A DNA stretch of 64,000 nt, from assembly GCF_024748615.1 (NCBI RefSeq), contig NZ_CP087168.1:3534001-3598000 (forward strand), read 5' to 3'. Under the pieces are notes generated by a model. It was given only the letters and a program-made list of their open reading frames with translations. It did no database searches and was not told the origin of the DNA. A program made the translations under genes and the position numbers. The stretch is from Pseudomonas sp. B21-048. GTDB taxonomy: Bacteria > Pseudomonadota > Gammaproteobacteria > Pseudomonadales > Pseudomonadaceae. Each line of letters starts with the position of its first letter. Positions within the stretch are counted from its first letter, which is position 1. Below are positions 9,071-17,035 of the stretch, piece by piece.

Positions 9071-9796
9071 CTACTTTTCCCCCAACAAAATCTTGTCCAG
9101 CCGCATCACTTCGATTTGGATATTGGAGTCCCAACCGCTAAAATCTTCGGGCAAATCAGATACACCATGATAAGATCCTTTTCTTCTTTGCGGTATGGCG
9201 ATGAATTTTTTCATTACTATGCTCTCAATGTTTTCTCTAAAAAGCTGTTCCATCTCTTGTATTAATCTATTGTATGTCTGAGTAAATGTTATTTCTTCGG
9301 CGCCAAAATTTACGTATTTTTGGTACAGGATAGGTCCTGTATCTATGTTTTCATCAATCAGATGAATCGACACCCCGCTTGGAGTGGAGTCATAAAAAGA
9401 CCAAAAATTTGGGTGAGCCCCCCGATTCCACGGCAGATATGAAATATGTAGATTAATTATAGGCACCGGAGAGCTCTCTATGATGTCTTGCTTAAGAATG
9501 TGCCTGTATCCGTAACTAATTATTGTGTCATAACCAGAGGTGGATTTAATTTTTTCTTCTGTGTGCCAAACCTCACAGTCAAAATCAATAAGATCGCCGA
9601 TGAGTTTTGTTTTTTCTTCCGGATATCCAAGAAACAAAACTTTCGACTTTGGGTTCGGCACTTGCCTTACAAGTCTCGGACTCACTACTCTTTGCGCTGA
9701 TTCTTTTTTTTGTTCGTTGCTCATAACGCGTACCGCTAGGTTGGTTTGTGGATGAGAGCTATTCTGATGTGACTTGGCTTGAGGTGTCTGACGCAT
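9071..9796 (-). CDS. formyltransferase of sugar-modification type (Fmt-like fold)
   Basis: Up to 241 residues. The catalytic region reads NLHISYLPWNRGAHPNFWS, the N-x-H-x-S-x-LP-x-x-G signature of N10-formyltetrahydrofolate-dependent formyltransferases, followed by DENIDTGPILYQ with the catalytic aspartate. Such enzymes N-formylate amino sugars (ArnA-, VioF- or flagellin-glycan types). The next gene downstream is a pseI remnant, which points to nonulosonic-acid glycan synthesis. The DNA is strikingly AT-rich compared with its neighbours, a sign of transfer. The start is uncertain: ATGs at 9796 and 9724 are both weakly supported, and family homology begins around residue 50, so the N-terminus may be a fusion joint. 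Confidence 0.72.
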   Translation of the reverse strand: MRQTPQAKSHQNSSHPQTNLAVRVMSNEQKKESAQRVVSPRLVRQVPNPKSKVLFLGYPEEKTKLIGDLIDFDCEVWHTEEKIKSTSGYDTIISYGYRHILKQDIIESSPVPIINLHISYLPWNRGAHPNFWSFYDSTPSGVSIHLIDENIDTGPILYQKYVNFGAEEITFTQTYNRLIQEMEQLFRENIESIVMKKFIAIPQRRKGSYHGVSDLPEDFSGWDSNIQIEVMRLDKILLGEK

Positions 9797-9943
9797 GCGT
9801 AATCGGTATGAGACTCCGAAGCCTTGCAGCCGTGAAACTGTTCACCAGAGAGCCATAGCGATTCGCCCCCTTTCTTGACAGGATAGGGGTATGGCGGCCA
9901 TCGCGGCTACAAACGATATACGCTCTGCTGGGCGATCTAGAAG

Positions 9944-9969
9944 GGCTCACCGAAAGGTGGGCCTTTTTT
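9944..9969 (+). terminator. orphan rightward terminator
   Basis: Stem ggctcacc / ggtgggcc with GAAA loop and six Ts on the plus strand. No rightward gene is recognised upstream, so it may end a small RNA or a lost gene. Confidence 0.65.
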
Positions 9970-10200
9970 GTGCTTTTGATTTTTTGCAGAACGCTCACAA
10001 AATATCGGGTTAGTTCATCCTGGGCAATGTGAACTTCGGTAATAGCTATTCTGGGCTTTTGGATTCTTGTACTTCTCGCCTGTGAGGTGGGCAGGCGGCT
10101 CAACAATCGTGTGACCTAATATGCAGCCCATTGCAGGTGCAAAGGTGAACCGCCCCGCATGTCGTAGAAGCATGACCAGCAAACCGCCGATCACGCGCTG

Positions 10201-10234
10201 GGGCTGCTCCGCAGCCCAACGGGAGCAAGCTCCC
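10201..10234. repeat. dispersed double-hairpin intergenic repeat
   Basis: Two adjacent perfect hairpins; the second (gggagc-aa-gctccc followed by tcgccaca) is the same core as the long palindrome at 21871-21904. Typical of repetitive extragenic elements in fluorescent pseudomonads. Confidence 0.6.
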
Positions 10235-10296
10235 TCGCCACAAAAGCATTTCCTTTTAGCGACTCTCGCGAATCATCTGCACTGAATCCCACGCAC

Positions 10297-10334
10297 AAAA
10301 AAGCCCACTGACCGTCACCGGTTCAGTGGGCTTT
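10297..10334 (-). terminator. mqo terminator
   Basis: On the minus strand, aaagcccactga and tcagtgggctttttt form a stem ending in six Ts, 17 bases after the mqo stop. Confidence 0.85.
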
Positions 10335-10350
10335 CCGATTACGCTTCTAC

Positions 10351-11994
10351 TTACAAAGCCATATCAGTCGCAGCATTAGCCTTCGGCGCCTTAGCCGGAG
10401 CCGCCGGAGCCGCCACCTGACCAATCACCGGCGGCGGAGTCAGCTCAAGCACCTTGGCGGTGTAAGCCCACTCTTCAGCCACTTTCGCAGGGTTGCTGTT
10501 CAGCTGAGTGCCATAGCTCGGCACGATCTGATGCAGCTTTTCCTGCCAGGCTGGGGTCGCAACCTTGTCCTTGAACACTTTCTGCAGCACGGTCAGCATG
10601 ATCGGTGCAGCAGTCGAAGCGCCTGGCGATGCGCCCAGCAGACCAGCAATAGTGCCGTCAGCAGAAGCAACAATCTCGGTGCCCAGCTTCAGCACGCCAC
10701 CCGCCGCTTCATCACGCTTGATGATTTGCACGCGTTGGCCGGCTTGCCACAGGCGCCAGTCTTCGGCTTTGGCGTTCGGGAAGTATTCTTTCAGGGCGTT
10801 CATGCGGTCTTCGTCAGACAGCATCAGTTGGCCTGCAAGGTACTCGACCAGCGGGTATTCCTTGATGCCGACCTTGGTCATTGGCCACACGTTGTGTGTG
10901 GTCGTGGTGGTCAGCAGGTCCAAGTACGAACCTTCTTTCAGGAACTTGGTGCTGAAGGTCGCGAATGGGCCAAACAGGATGACGCGCTTGCCGTCCAGTA
11001 CACGGGTGTCCAGGTGCGGAACCGACATTGGCGGTGCGCCAACGGAGGCTTTGCCGTAGGCCTTGGCCAGGTGTTGTTCGGCGATGGTCGGGTTTTCCGT
11101 CACAAGGAACGAGCCGCCAACCGGGAAGCCTGCGTATTCCTTGGCTTCAGGAATGCCGGACTTCTGCAGCAGGTGCAGTGCACCGCCGCCCGCGCCGATA
11201 AAGACGAACTTGGCGTCGGTTTCGGTTTTGGTGCCGTCTTTCAGGTTTTTGTAGCTGACGCGCCAGCTGCCGTCTGCGTTCTTGGTGATGTCTTGCACTT
11301 CGCTAGACAGTTTCAAGTCGAACTTCGGTGTGGTTTGCAGGTGCGCGACGAACTGGCGGGTGATCTCGCCAAAGTTCATGTCGGTGCCGAGCGGGCTCCA
11401 GGTGGCCGCGACTTTCTGGTTCGGGTCACGCCCTTCCATCATCAGCGGAACCCACTTCTTGATCACAGCCGGGTCTTCGGAGTACTGCATGCCGGCGAAC
11501 AGCGGGCTCGCTTGCAGGGCTTCGTAGCGCTTCTTCAGAAACTTGATGTTGTCATCGCCCCACACAAAGCTCATGTGCGGCGTGGAGTTGATGAACGAAC
11601 GCGGGTTCTTCAGCACGCCTTGCTGAACTTGCCAGGCCCAGAACTGACGGGAGATCTGGAAGGCTTCGTTGATTTCAACGGCTTTGGCGATCTGGACGTT
11701 GCCCTTATCGTCTTCCGGGGTGTAGTTCAACTCGGCCAGGGCGGAGTGACCGGTACCGGCGTTGTTCCAGCCGTTGGAGCTTTCCTGGGCGACGCCGTCG
11801 AGGCGCTCGACCATTTCCATCGACAGGTCGGGTTCCAGCTCATTGAGCCATACACCCAGTGTTGCACTCATGATGCCGCCGCCAATGAGCAGCACATCGA
11901 CTTTATTTGTCTCTTGCGCGTAGGCGGACGTGATCCCCATCGACAAAGCCAGCCCCAGCAGGGCTGTGTTCAGTTTCTTAAACATCTGTAGCAC
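10351..11994 (-). CDS. mqo: malate:quinone oxidoreductase
   Basis: A 547-residue flavoprotein that oxidises malate to oxaloacetate and passes electrons to the quinone pool (TCA cycle, membrane-associated). The FAD-binding loop [17 protein letters not shown] is at residues 34-50; [15 protein letters not shown] and [17 protein letters not shown] are family hallmarks. Two oddities: a strong signal-peptide-like N-terminus ([17 protein letters not shown] then AYAQ) before the FAD loop, and an Ala/Pro-rich C-terminal tail of about 30 residues. This is the longer, apparently exported Mqo type known in Pseudomonas beside a standard one. Monocistronic, with its own terminator. The ATG at codon 4 is an alternative start. 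Confidence 0.93.
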   Translation of the reverse strand: MLQMFKKLNTALLGLALSMGITSAYAQETNKVDVLLIGGGIMSATLGVWLNELEPDLSMEMVERLDGVAQESSNGWNNAGTGHSALAELNYTPEDDKGNVQIAKAVEINEAFQISRQFWAWQVQQGVLKNPRSFINSTPHMSFVWGDDNIKFLKKRYEALQASPLFAGMQYSEDPAVIKKWVPLMMEGRDPNQKVAATWSPLGTDMNFGEITRQFVAHLQTTPKFDLKLSSEVQDITKNADGSWRVSYKNLKDGTKTETDAKFVFIGAGGGALHLLQKSGIPEAKEYAGFPVGGSFLVTENPTIAEQHLAKAYGKASVGAPPMSVPHLDTRVLDGKRVILFGPFATFSTKFLKEGSYLDLLTTTTTHNVWPMTKVGIKEYPLVEYLAGQLMLSDEDRMNALKEYFPNAKAEDWRLWQAGQRVQIIKRDEAAGGVLKLGTEIVASADGTIAGLLGASPGASTAAPIMLTVLQKVFKDKVATPAWQEKLHQIVPSYGTQLNSNPAKVAEEWAYTAKVLELTPPPVIGQVAAPAAPAKAPKANAATDMAL

Positions 11995-12303
11995 CTATGA
12001 TAAACGCCATCCGCCCCCAATCCTCAATCATGAGCAACCCAAGTGTACGGGTACGCAGGCAGCGTGCCGTGGGTTCCTGCATGTACAAGGATTTGAAGGT
12101 GGGCACACAAGGCCGACGTGTCTCCATCGACCTCAGTTATATGTCCCTCGCGTACTGATTTTTATCATTATTGGCTCAGCTACTTTGAGCGACATTGATT
12201 CTGTCGGACGTCTGTGGACGTACGAACCGAATAAGTCAAACCAAATTAATGCGACAGAATATCACGCCACGGCCAGCCTGCGCGCCCGAAAGGACCCAAC
12301 AGT
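11995..12303. other. 309-bp stretch upstream of mqo
   Basis: Must hold the leftward mqo promoter. I see no clear sigma-70 pair, hairpin or coding sequence in it. Confidence 0.4.
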
Positions 12304-13014
12304 CTAGACGGGACGGGGTCCGCGACCGGCGTCTTTGCTCAAACGTTCCAGCACAAACGCCTTGGCGTTGCGCGTCATCTGGTCGAGATGTCGGTCGCGC
12401 TGCTTCTCTGCATCGATCATCGCCCGCTTGCCGTGTTTCTGCAGCAGATACGTATGTATCTGCCGCACCTCTAAAGAACTGTAGATAGATGTGACATCTA
12501 ATAAGCCCATCAAGCCTTCGGTGCCGTGATCACGGGTGTTCATCAGCACCTGAGTGCCGCGCACGCCCAACACTTGAAAGCCCATCGATTCGAACCAGGG
12601 CACCTTGGCGACGGTGCAGGTCAGTTCGGCATGCGAGTAACGGCTGAGCATGTCTTGCAGCATCGCCCGGGCGACACCCTGCCGCCGGTGGCTGGCCTGC
12701 ACCGCCATGTACGCCACGCCGCACGCCTCGGGATCGTCCTTGACTGGGAGGTACAGCAGAAAGCCAACCACCCGCGCAGGGTCTTCATCGTCCGTTGCGA
12801 CGATCAGCTCGACCGCAACGCCCTTGGCGCCGCCGAGCGCTTCGAGGTAGAGATGAACCTCGTAACCCACCGTGTATTGATAGACGTTGTACAACGGGTT
12901 GCTCGGCGCGATGCCCACCATGCTGATGTCAGTCAGGTTGTCGACGACCATCTGCAGGATCTGGTTGTTGATGGGCTCCGGGCACGGGGTGGCAAAGTGG
13001 GTGAGCTGGGGCAT
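12304..13014 (-). CDS. GNAT family N-acetyltransferase
   Basis: A 236-residue protein. The acetyl-CoA-binding site is in AYMAVQASHRRQGVARAML (motif A with R/Q-x-x-G-x-A) near residues 102-120, preceded by RVVGFLLYL and followed by CTVAKVPWFESMGFQVLG, the usual C-terminal strand. About 60 residues beyond the core (EVRQIHTYLLQKHGKRAM, then a charged helix) are an extension without a known role. GNAT enzymes acetylate amines; the substrate cannot be told. It stands alone between mqo and yceI on the same strand. Confidence 0.8.
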   Translation of the reverse strand: MPQLTHFATPCPEPINNQILQMVVDNLTDISMVGIAPSNPLYNVYQYTVGYEVHLYLEALGGAKGVAVELIVATDDEDPARVVGFLLYLPVKDDPEACGVAYMAVQASHRRQGVARAMLQDMLSRYSHAELTCTVAKVPWFESMGFQVLGVRGTQVLMNTRDHGTEGLMGLLDVTSIYSSLEVRQIHTYLLQKHGKRAMIDAEKQRDRHLDQMTRNAKAFVLERLSKDAGRGPRPV

Positions 13015-13090
13015 TGCGTTTCAGACTCCGGGTTAAGGCTTGCTGAGCATCAGCCCGCTATTGTCACAGATCGAGCCCCTCGCAGGAAAA

Positions 13091-13660
13091 TCACCGCTCG
13101 GGCGCGACGATGCGGAAGCGGATGTTGATGTCGTTGGAGACAACCGTGTCACCCCACTCCCCTTCTCCGATCTTGAAGTCCCTGCGTTTCACAACGATGT
13201 CGCCATCGAAGATGCCGATGGCCTTTTCCGGCTTCAACTGCACCTTCACCTGCAACTCGCTCGTCATGCCTCTGAGCGAGAGGTTGCCAGTGATCAAGTA
13301 ACGGTGGTCGCCCAGTGCTTTCACCCCGGTCGATTCAAAGGTTGCCACCGGATAGTCCGCCGTGTTGAACCAGGCGGGCTTTTGCAACTCGGTATTTGCA
13401 TCACTGCCCCCGGCGTCAATGCTGGCAAGGTCGATGGTCAATCTGGCGTGGGCTGCGGTGGGGTTCGCCGTGTCGAAATCGAGCGTGGCGTCGAACTTGC
13501 CAAACGTACCGTACGCCCGGGAGCCGAACTGGTTATAGGTGAACGATATCTTGCTGGCGGTGGTGTTCACTTGGGTGTATTCGACGGCGTGGGCGCAGGG
13601 CAAAGTGCCGACTGTGAGGATGGCGAGCAACGTGGCGAAACGCGTGAATCGAGGGGTCAT
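13091..13660 (-). CDS. YceI family periplasmic protein
   Basis: A 189-residue protein with signal peptide FATLLAILTVGTLPCAHA, then the YceI lipocalin-like barrel: SKISFTYNQFGSRAYGTFGKFDATLDFD, RLTIDLASIDAG, NTADYPVATFEST and GNLSLRGMTSEL. YceI barrels bind isoprenoid or other lipid chains in the periplasm. In some bacteria the gene accompanies cytochrome b561 or stress genes; here it is alone. Family call strong, ligand unknown. Confidence 0.9.
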   Translation of the reverse strand: MTPRFTRFATLLAILTVGTLPCAHAVEYTQVNTTASKISFTYNQFGSRAYGTFGKFDATLDFDTANPTAAHARLTIDLASIDAGGSDANTELQKPAWFNTADYPVATFESTGVKALGDHRYLITGNLSLRGMTSELQVKVQLKPEKAIGIFDGDIVVKRRDFKIGEGEWGDTVVSNDINIRFRIVAPER

Positions 13661-13843
13661 GGGATTCTCTGGTTGAAGCGCCCTTCAGGGATTAAGTACC
13701 ACACCCGTTTGGCTGCGATAGCTGGACTTAAGCAAATATTCGCCGGTTACGCTAGATGCGGGGATAAATGCGGTCTGTAGCCGTTGGCAAAGCCCGCCGC
13801 TACAGATCCCATGACAACTTAAGGATTCGTCTGTAGGGGCTGA

Positions 13844-15175
13844 CTACGAATAAGCCCCAACCATCCACTTCACTTTTTCCAGCGCCTCGCGCAATGCGCC
13901 CATTTCCACGGAGCCCAGCGCCAAGCGAAACGCATGCGGGACGTTGGCCGAGGTGGCAAAGGGTTCGGCGGTGGAAACCGACACGTTTTCGCGCATCAAC
14001 GCCATGGCGATCTGGTCAGCCCTTGCGTCTTCCGACAACGGCAGCCAAAGAAAATACGACGATGGATGGCGAATGCAGCGCAGCCCCGCCAGGACCTCGG
14101 TGGCCACGGCTTGCCTGGCCTGTGCGTCGCGGCGTTTTTCGGCTTCCAGTTGCAGGACGGTGCCGTCGTCGAGCCATGCAGTGGCGATTGCCGTCATCAC
14201 GCCCGGGGTATTCCAAGTGGTCGCTTTGATCGTGCGCTCCAGCACGGGCACGTGTTGAAGGGGGGCGACGACGAAGCCGACGCGCAGTCCGGTGGCCACA
14301 CTCTTGGAGAGGCCTGACACGTAGACCGTCCTCTCGGGGGCTAGTGCCGCCAGCGGTGCGGGGGGATTTTCCGCCAGGAAGGCGTAAGCGGCATCCTCGA
14401 TGATCAGCAGCCCATGCCGACGCGCAATCGTGACCAGGTATTCCCGTTGATCGGCACTCATCACCCATCCCAGCGGATTGTGCAGTGTCGGCATCGTGTA
14501 CACGGCCCGCACGCGTCGATGCCGGCACAGGCTTTCCAATGCCTGCAGATCAGGTCCGTGATCGAGCACCGGAACGGGCACGATTTCAAGGTGCAATGAG
14601 TCGGCCAGGGCTTTGAATCCTGAATAGGTCAACGCATCCGCCGCAATCACATCACCGGGTTGCAACAGCGCCATCATCGTCACGGCCAACCCCTGCTGGG
14701 CACCGTTGACGATCAGCACCTGCTCCGCCTCGACCGTCAGACCTCGCACGCGCAGATGGCGCGCCACCGAGGCGCGTTCATGCGGGCGCCCCGCGTGTGG
14801 TTGATAGCGCAGCAGTGATTCCAGATCGCCGGCCGATGCGAGCTGACGCAGCGCATTGCGCAACAGTTCTGTCTGTCCGGGAAGCGCCGGATAGTTGAAG
14901 TTCAGGTCCGTCATGCCAGTGGCAACGGCATGCTGGTCGATAGCCTGGTTGGGTGACCACGAGGTTTCCCTGACGAATGTCCCCCGCCCCGCTTCCCCGC
15001 TGACCAGCCCCATGGCTTCCAGCTCCGCGTAGACCCGGGTTGCCGTCACCAAAGCCAGCCCTTCGGTTGCCGCCAACTGACGGTGCGTCGGCAAGCGCGT
15101 GCCGGGCAACAGTCGTCCAGAGCGGATAGCGGCTGCAAATTCATCCACCAGTGATTTGTAGCGTGAACGAGGCAT
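13844..15175 (-). CDS. MocR-type GntR/aminotransferase transcriptional regulator
   Basis: 443 residues from the ATG at 15175 (MPRSRYKSLVDEFAAAIRSG); upstream codons in the frame lack family character and this start matches the paralogue at 174. N-terminal GntR winged helix (RLLPGTRLPTHRQLAATEGL), C-terminal fold-type I aminotransferase with PLP lysine in YVSGLSKSVATGLRVGF and LHNPLGWVM. It is divergent from an EamA transporter with 87 bp between starts, the usual arrangement in which a MocR regulator controls its divergent neighbour in response to an amino-compound or PLP. Likely regulator of 15263-16159. Confidence 0.9.
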   Translation of the reverse strand: MPRSRYKSLVDEFAAAIRSGRLLPGTRLPTHRQLAATEGLALVTATRVYAELEAMGLVSGEAGRGTFVRETSWSPNQAIDQHAVATGMTDLNFNYPALPGQTELLRNALRQLASAGDLESLLRYQPHAGRPHERASVARHLRVRGLTVEAEQVLIVNGAQQGLAVTMMALLQPGDVIAADALTYSGFKALADSLHLEIVPVPVLDHGPDLQALESLCRHRRVRAVYTMPTLHNPLGWVMSADQREYLVTIARRHGLLIIEDAAYAFLAENPPAPLAALAPERTVYVSGLSKSVATGLRVGFVVAPLQHVPVLERTIKATTWNTPGVMTAIATAWLDDGTVLQLEAEKRRDAQARQAVATEVLAGLRCIRHPSSYFLWLPLSEDARADQIAMALMRENVSVSTAEPFATSANVPHAFRLALGSVEMGALREALEKVKWMVGAYS

Positions 15176-15183
15176 GCGCAAGT

Positions 15184-15225
15184 GTATCCATGACAATATT
15201 TTGATTGTATTGAGTTTCATCCATA
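15184..15225. promoter_or_regulatory. candidate MocR operator between divergent genes
   Basis: The short intergenic region carries direct repeats gtatccat (15184-15191) and catccata (15218-15225) around AT-rich tgacaatattttgattgtat. MocR regulators typically bind direct repeats in such positions. Inferred from pattern only. Confidence 0.35.
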
Positions 15226-15262
15226 CGATGCCCCCCATGCAACCCACATAAGGGAGTGCTCA

Positions 15263-16159
15263 ATGGAACGCACATCGAACCTGAAACACCACACCACGGA
15301 AAAGACCGCGAGCGGATGGCTCAATGGGTTCATCGGCGTGCTCATCTTCAGCGGCTCGCTGCCTGCGACGCGGGTGGCCGTTCTGGAGTTTGACCCGGTC
15401 TTTTTGACGGTGGCCCGGGCCAGCATCGCGGCCATTTTGGCATTGTGCATGTTGCTGCTTTTCAATGAAAAGCGACCGGCCAAGCGTCAGCTTCTCTCCC
15501 TGGCAATCGTGGCGCTGGGCGTTGTATTCGGGTTTCCGCTGCTGACGGCGCTGGCGTTGCAATATGTGACCTCTGCGCATTCCATCGTCTTCGTCGGCCT
15601 GCTGCCACTGGCCACGGCAGCCTTCGGAGTCTGGCGCGGTGGAGAGCGTCCCCGGTCGGTTTTCTGGTTCTTCTCGGTGTTGGGCAGCCTGCTGGTGGTG
15701 GGGTTTGCCGTTTCCCAAGGCCTGACGGCTTCTCCGGCGGGGGACATCCTGATGTTGCTGGCCATCCTCGCGTGTGGATTGGGCTATGCAGAAGGTGCGA
15801 AGCTTTCAAGAACGCTGGGCGGCTGGCAGGTGATTTCCTGGGCCCTGGTGCTGTCATTGCCCGTCATGATCCCGCTGACCTGGTACCTGGCCCCGCCTTC
15901 GCTCTCGGAAATAACGCCGACCGCATGGTTCAGCCTGGCTTACGTCTCGCTGTTCAGCATGTTTCTCGGCTTCGTGTTCTGGTACCGCGGGCTGGCCCAG
16001 GGCGGAATTGCCGCCGTCGGTCAGCTTCAATTGCTGCAGCCGTTTTTTGGCCTGGCGCTGGCGGCCACGCTGCTGCATGAACACGTCAGCCTGGGCATGT
16101 TGGGTGTGACGGTTGCGGTAATCCTTTGCGTGGTCGGAGCACGAACGTTTTCGAAGTAG
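15263..16159 (+). CDS. EamA/DMT-superfamily transporter
   Basis: A 298-residue inner-membrane protein with about ten hydrophobic segments arranged as two EamA repeats (first from about residue 20 to 145, second from about 155 to 295). GVLIFSGSLPATRVAV opens repeat one and GQLQLLQPFFGLALAA lies in repeat two. The family exports or exchanges small metabolites such as amino acids or nucleosides. AAGGGAG precedes the ATG. The divergent MocR regulator suggests an amino-compound-responsive exporter. Confidence 0.87.
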   Translation: MERTSNLKHHTTEKTASGWLNGFIGVLIFSGSLPATRVAVLEFDPVFLTVARASIAAILALCMLLLFNEKRPAKRQLLSLAIVALGVVFGFPLLTALALQYVTSAHSIVFVGLLPLATAAFGVWRGGERPRSVFWFFSVLGSLLVVGFAVSQGLTASPAGDILMLLAILACGLGYAEGAKLSRTLGGWQVISWALVLSLPVMIPLTWYLAPPSLSEITPTAWFSLAYVSLFSMFLGFVFWYRGLAQGGIAAVGQLQLLQPFFGLALAATLLHEHVSLGMLGVTVAVILCVVGARTFSK

Positions 16160-16294
16160 ATCGCGTTCCGTCTGCAGGTTGGCTTCGGCACCGCAGGAAG
16201 ACTAATCTTTTAAGGTAAGGCCTGAATCTGTCGTGGTGGACCGGCCTCCGAGATGTTTCCGGCCCACCGCCGTACTCGATAGGAGGAATGAAAA

Positions 16295-16840
16295 ATGGCC
16301 AATGTCGAGAAGAAAATGCCGGTGCACACCGACGACGAAAAAACCAATCAGCAACCGATGGCGACAGACCCTTGGCGGCCCTTGGATAGACTGCGCCAAC
16401 AGGTCGATCACCTGTTCGAAGACTTCAATCGTGGGTCGGGGCTGACGCCTTTCCGGCGCGGGCTGTTTGATGTCGAACCGTTCTGGAGTCGGGAATTTAT
16501 CGGCCGCAGCCTGCCGGCGGTGGACATTACCGAGAAGGATGAAAGCTTCGAAATCACCGCTGAACTGCCAGGCATGGATCAGGACAATATCGACATCAAA
16601 TTGTCCAACGGCAATCTGATCATCAAAGGTGAAAAGAAAGAGGACAAGGAAGAGAAAAGAAAGGGCTATCACCTGTCAGAGCGTCACTATGGCTCTTTCC
16701 AGCGAGCGTTCAGCCTGCCCAAAGGCGTTGATGCCGACAAAATCGAAGCGAACTTCAGCAAAGGTGTGCTGAGTATTTCGTTGCCGAAAAAACCCGAAGC
16801 CATAAACGCGGACAAAAAGGTGCAAATCAAATCCAGCTGA
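16295..16840 (+). CDS. small heat-shock protein, Hsp20/alpha-crystallin family
   Basis: A 181-residue ATP-independent holdase chaperone. The alpha-crystallin domain spans about residues 70-170: PAVDITEKDESFEITAELPG, DIKLSNGNLIIKGEKK, then YGSFQRAFSLPKGVDADKIEA and the C-terminal GVLSISLPKK. Start fixed by AGGAGG seven bases upstream of the ATG at 16295. Followed by its own terminator and then an ftsH paralogue in the same direction. This pairing resembles the Hsp20/FtsH content of transmissible protein-quality-control loci in pseudomonads. Confidence 0.92.
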   Translation: MANVEKKMPVHTDDEKTNQQPMATDPWRPLDRLRQQVDHLFEDFNRGSGLTPFRRGLFDVEPFWSREFIGRSLPAVDITEKDESFEITAELPGMDQDNIDIKLSNGNLIIKGEKKEDKEEKRKGYHLSERHYGSFQRAFSLPKGVDADKIEANFSKGVLSISLPKKPEAINADKKVQIKSS

Positions 16841-16861
16841 ACCCGAGACAGCCCTTAGCGC

Positions 16862-16901
16862 AAAAAAGCCCCTTGTCGGGAAGCCGGCACGGGGCTTTTT
16901 T
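16862..16901 (+). terminator. terminator after hsp20
   Basis: Stem aaaaaagcccc / ggggctttttt with an inner hairpin and a T-run on either strand, 22 bases after the hsp20 stop. Confidence 0.85.
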
Positions 16902-17035
16902 GTCGTGGTCTAACAAATAACCGGGCAGACGCGGCCAATGCCAATCAGTTAAGGGCACCGCTGGCTTCTACAAGAAGCGGTTTACAGGCGCGGCTCGTTA
17001 TGAACGACTCTACGTTCCCACGCTGAGCCAAGGCC

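Larger units (their letters stand above)
9797..10350. other. 554-bp intergenic stretch with repeats and two terminators
   Basis: No gene recognised. It contains a rightward rho-independent terminator (9944-9969), a repeat made of two adjacent hairpins, gggctgc-tcc-gcagccc (10201-10217) and gggagc-aa-gctccc (10221-10234), and the leftward mqo terminator. Confidence 0.6.

Noticed and set aside
10531..11991. 486-codon rightward open frame opposite mqo
   Set aside because: Lies entirely within mqo, lacks family motifs, and results from codon bias in the opposite strand of a GC-rich gene.
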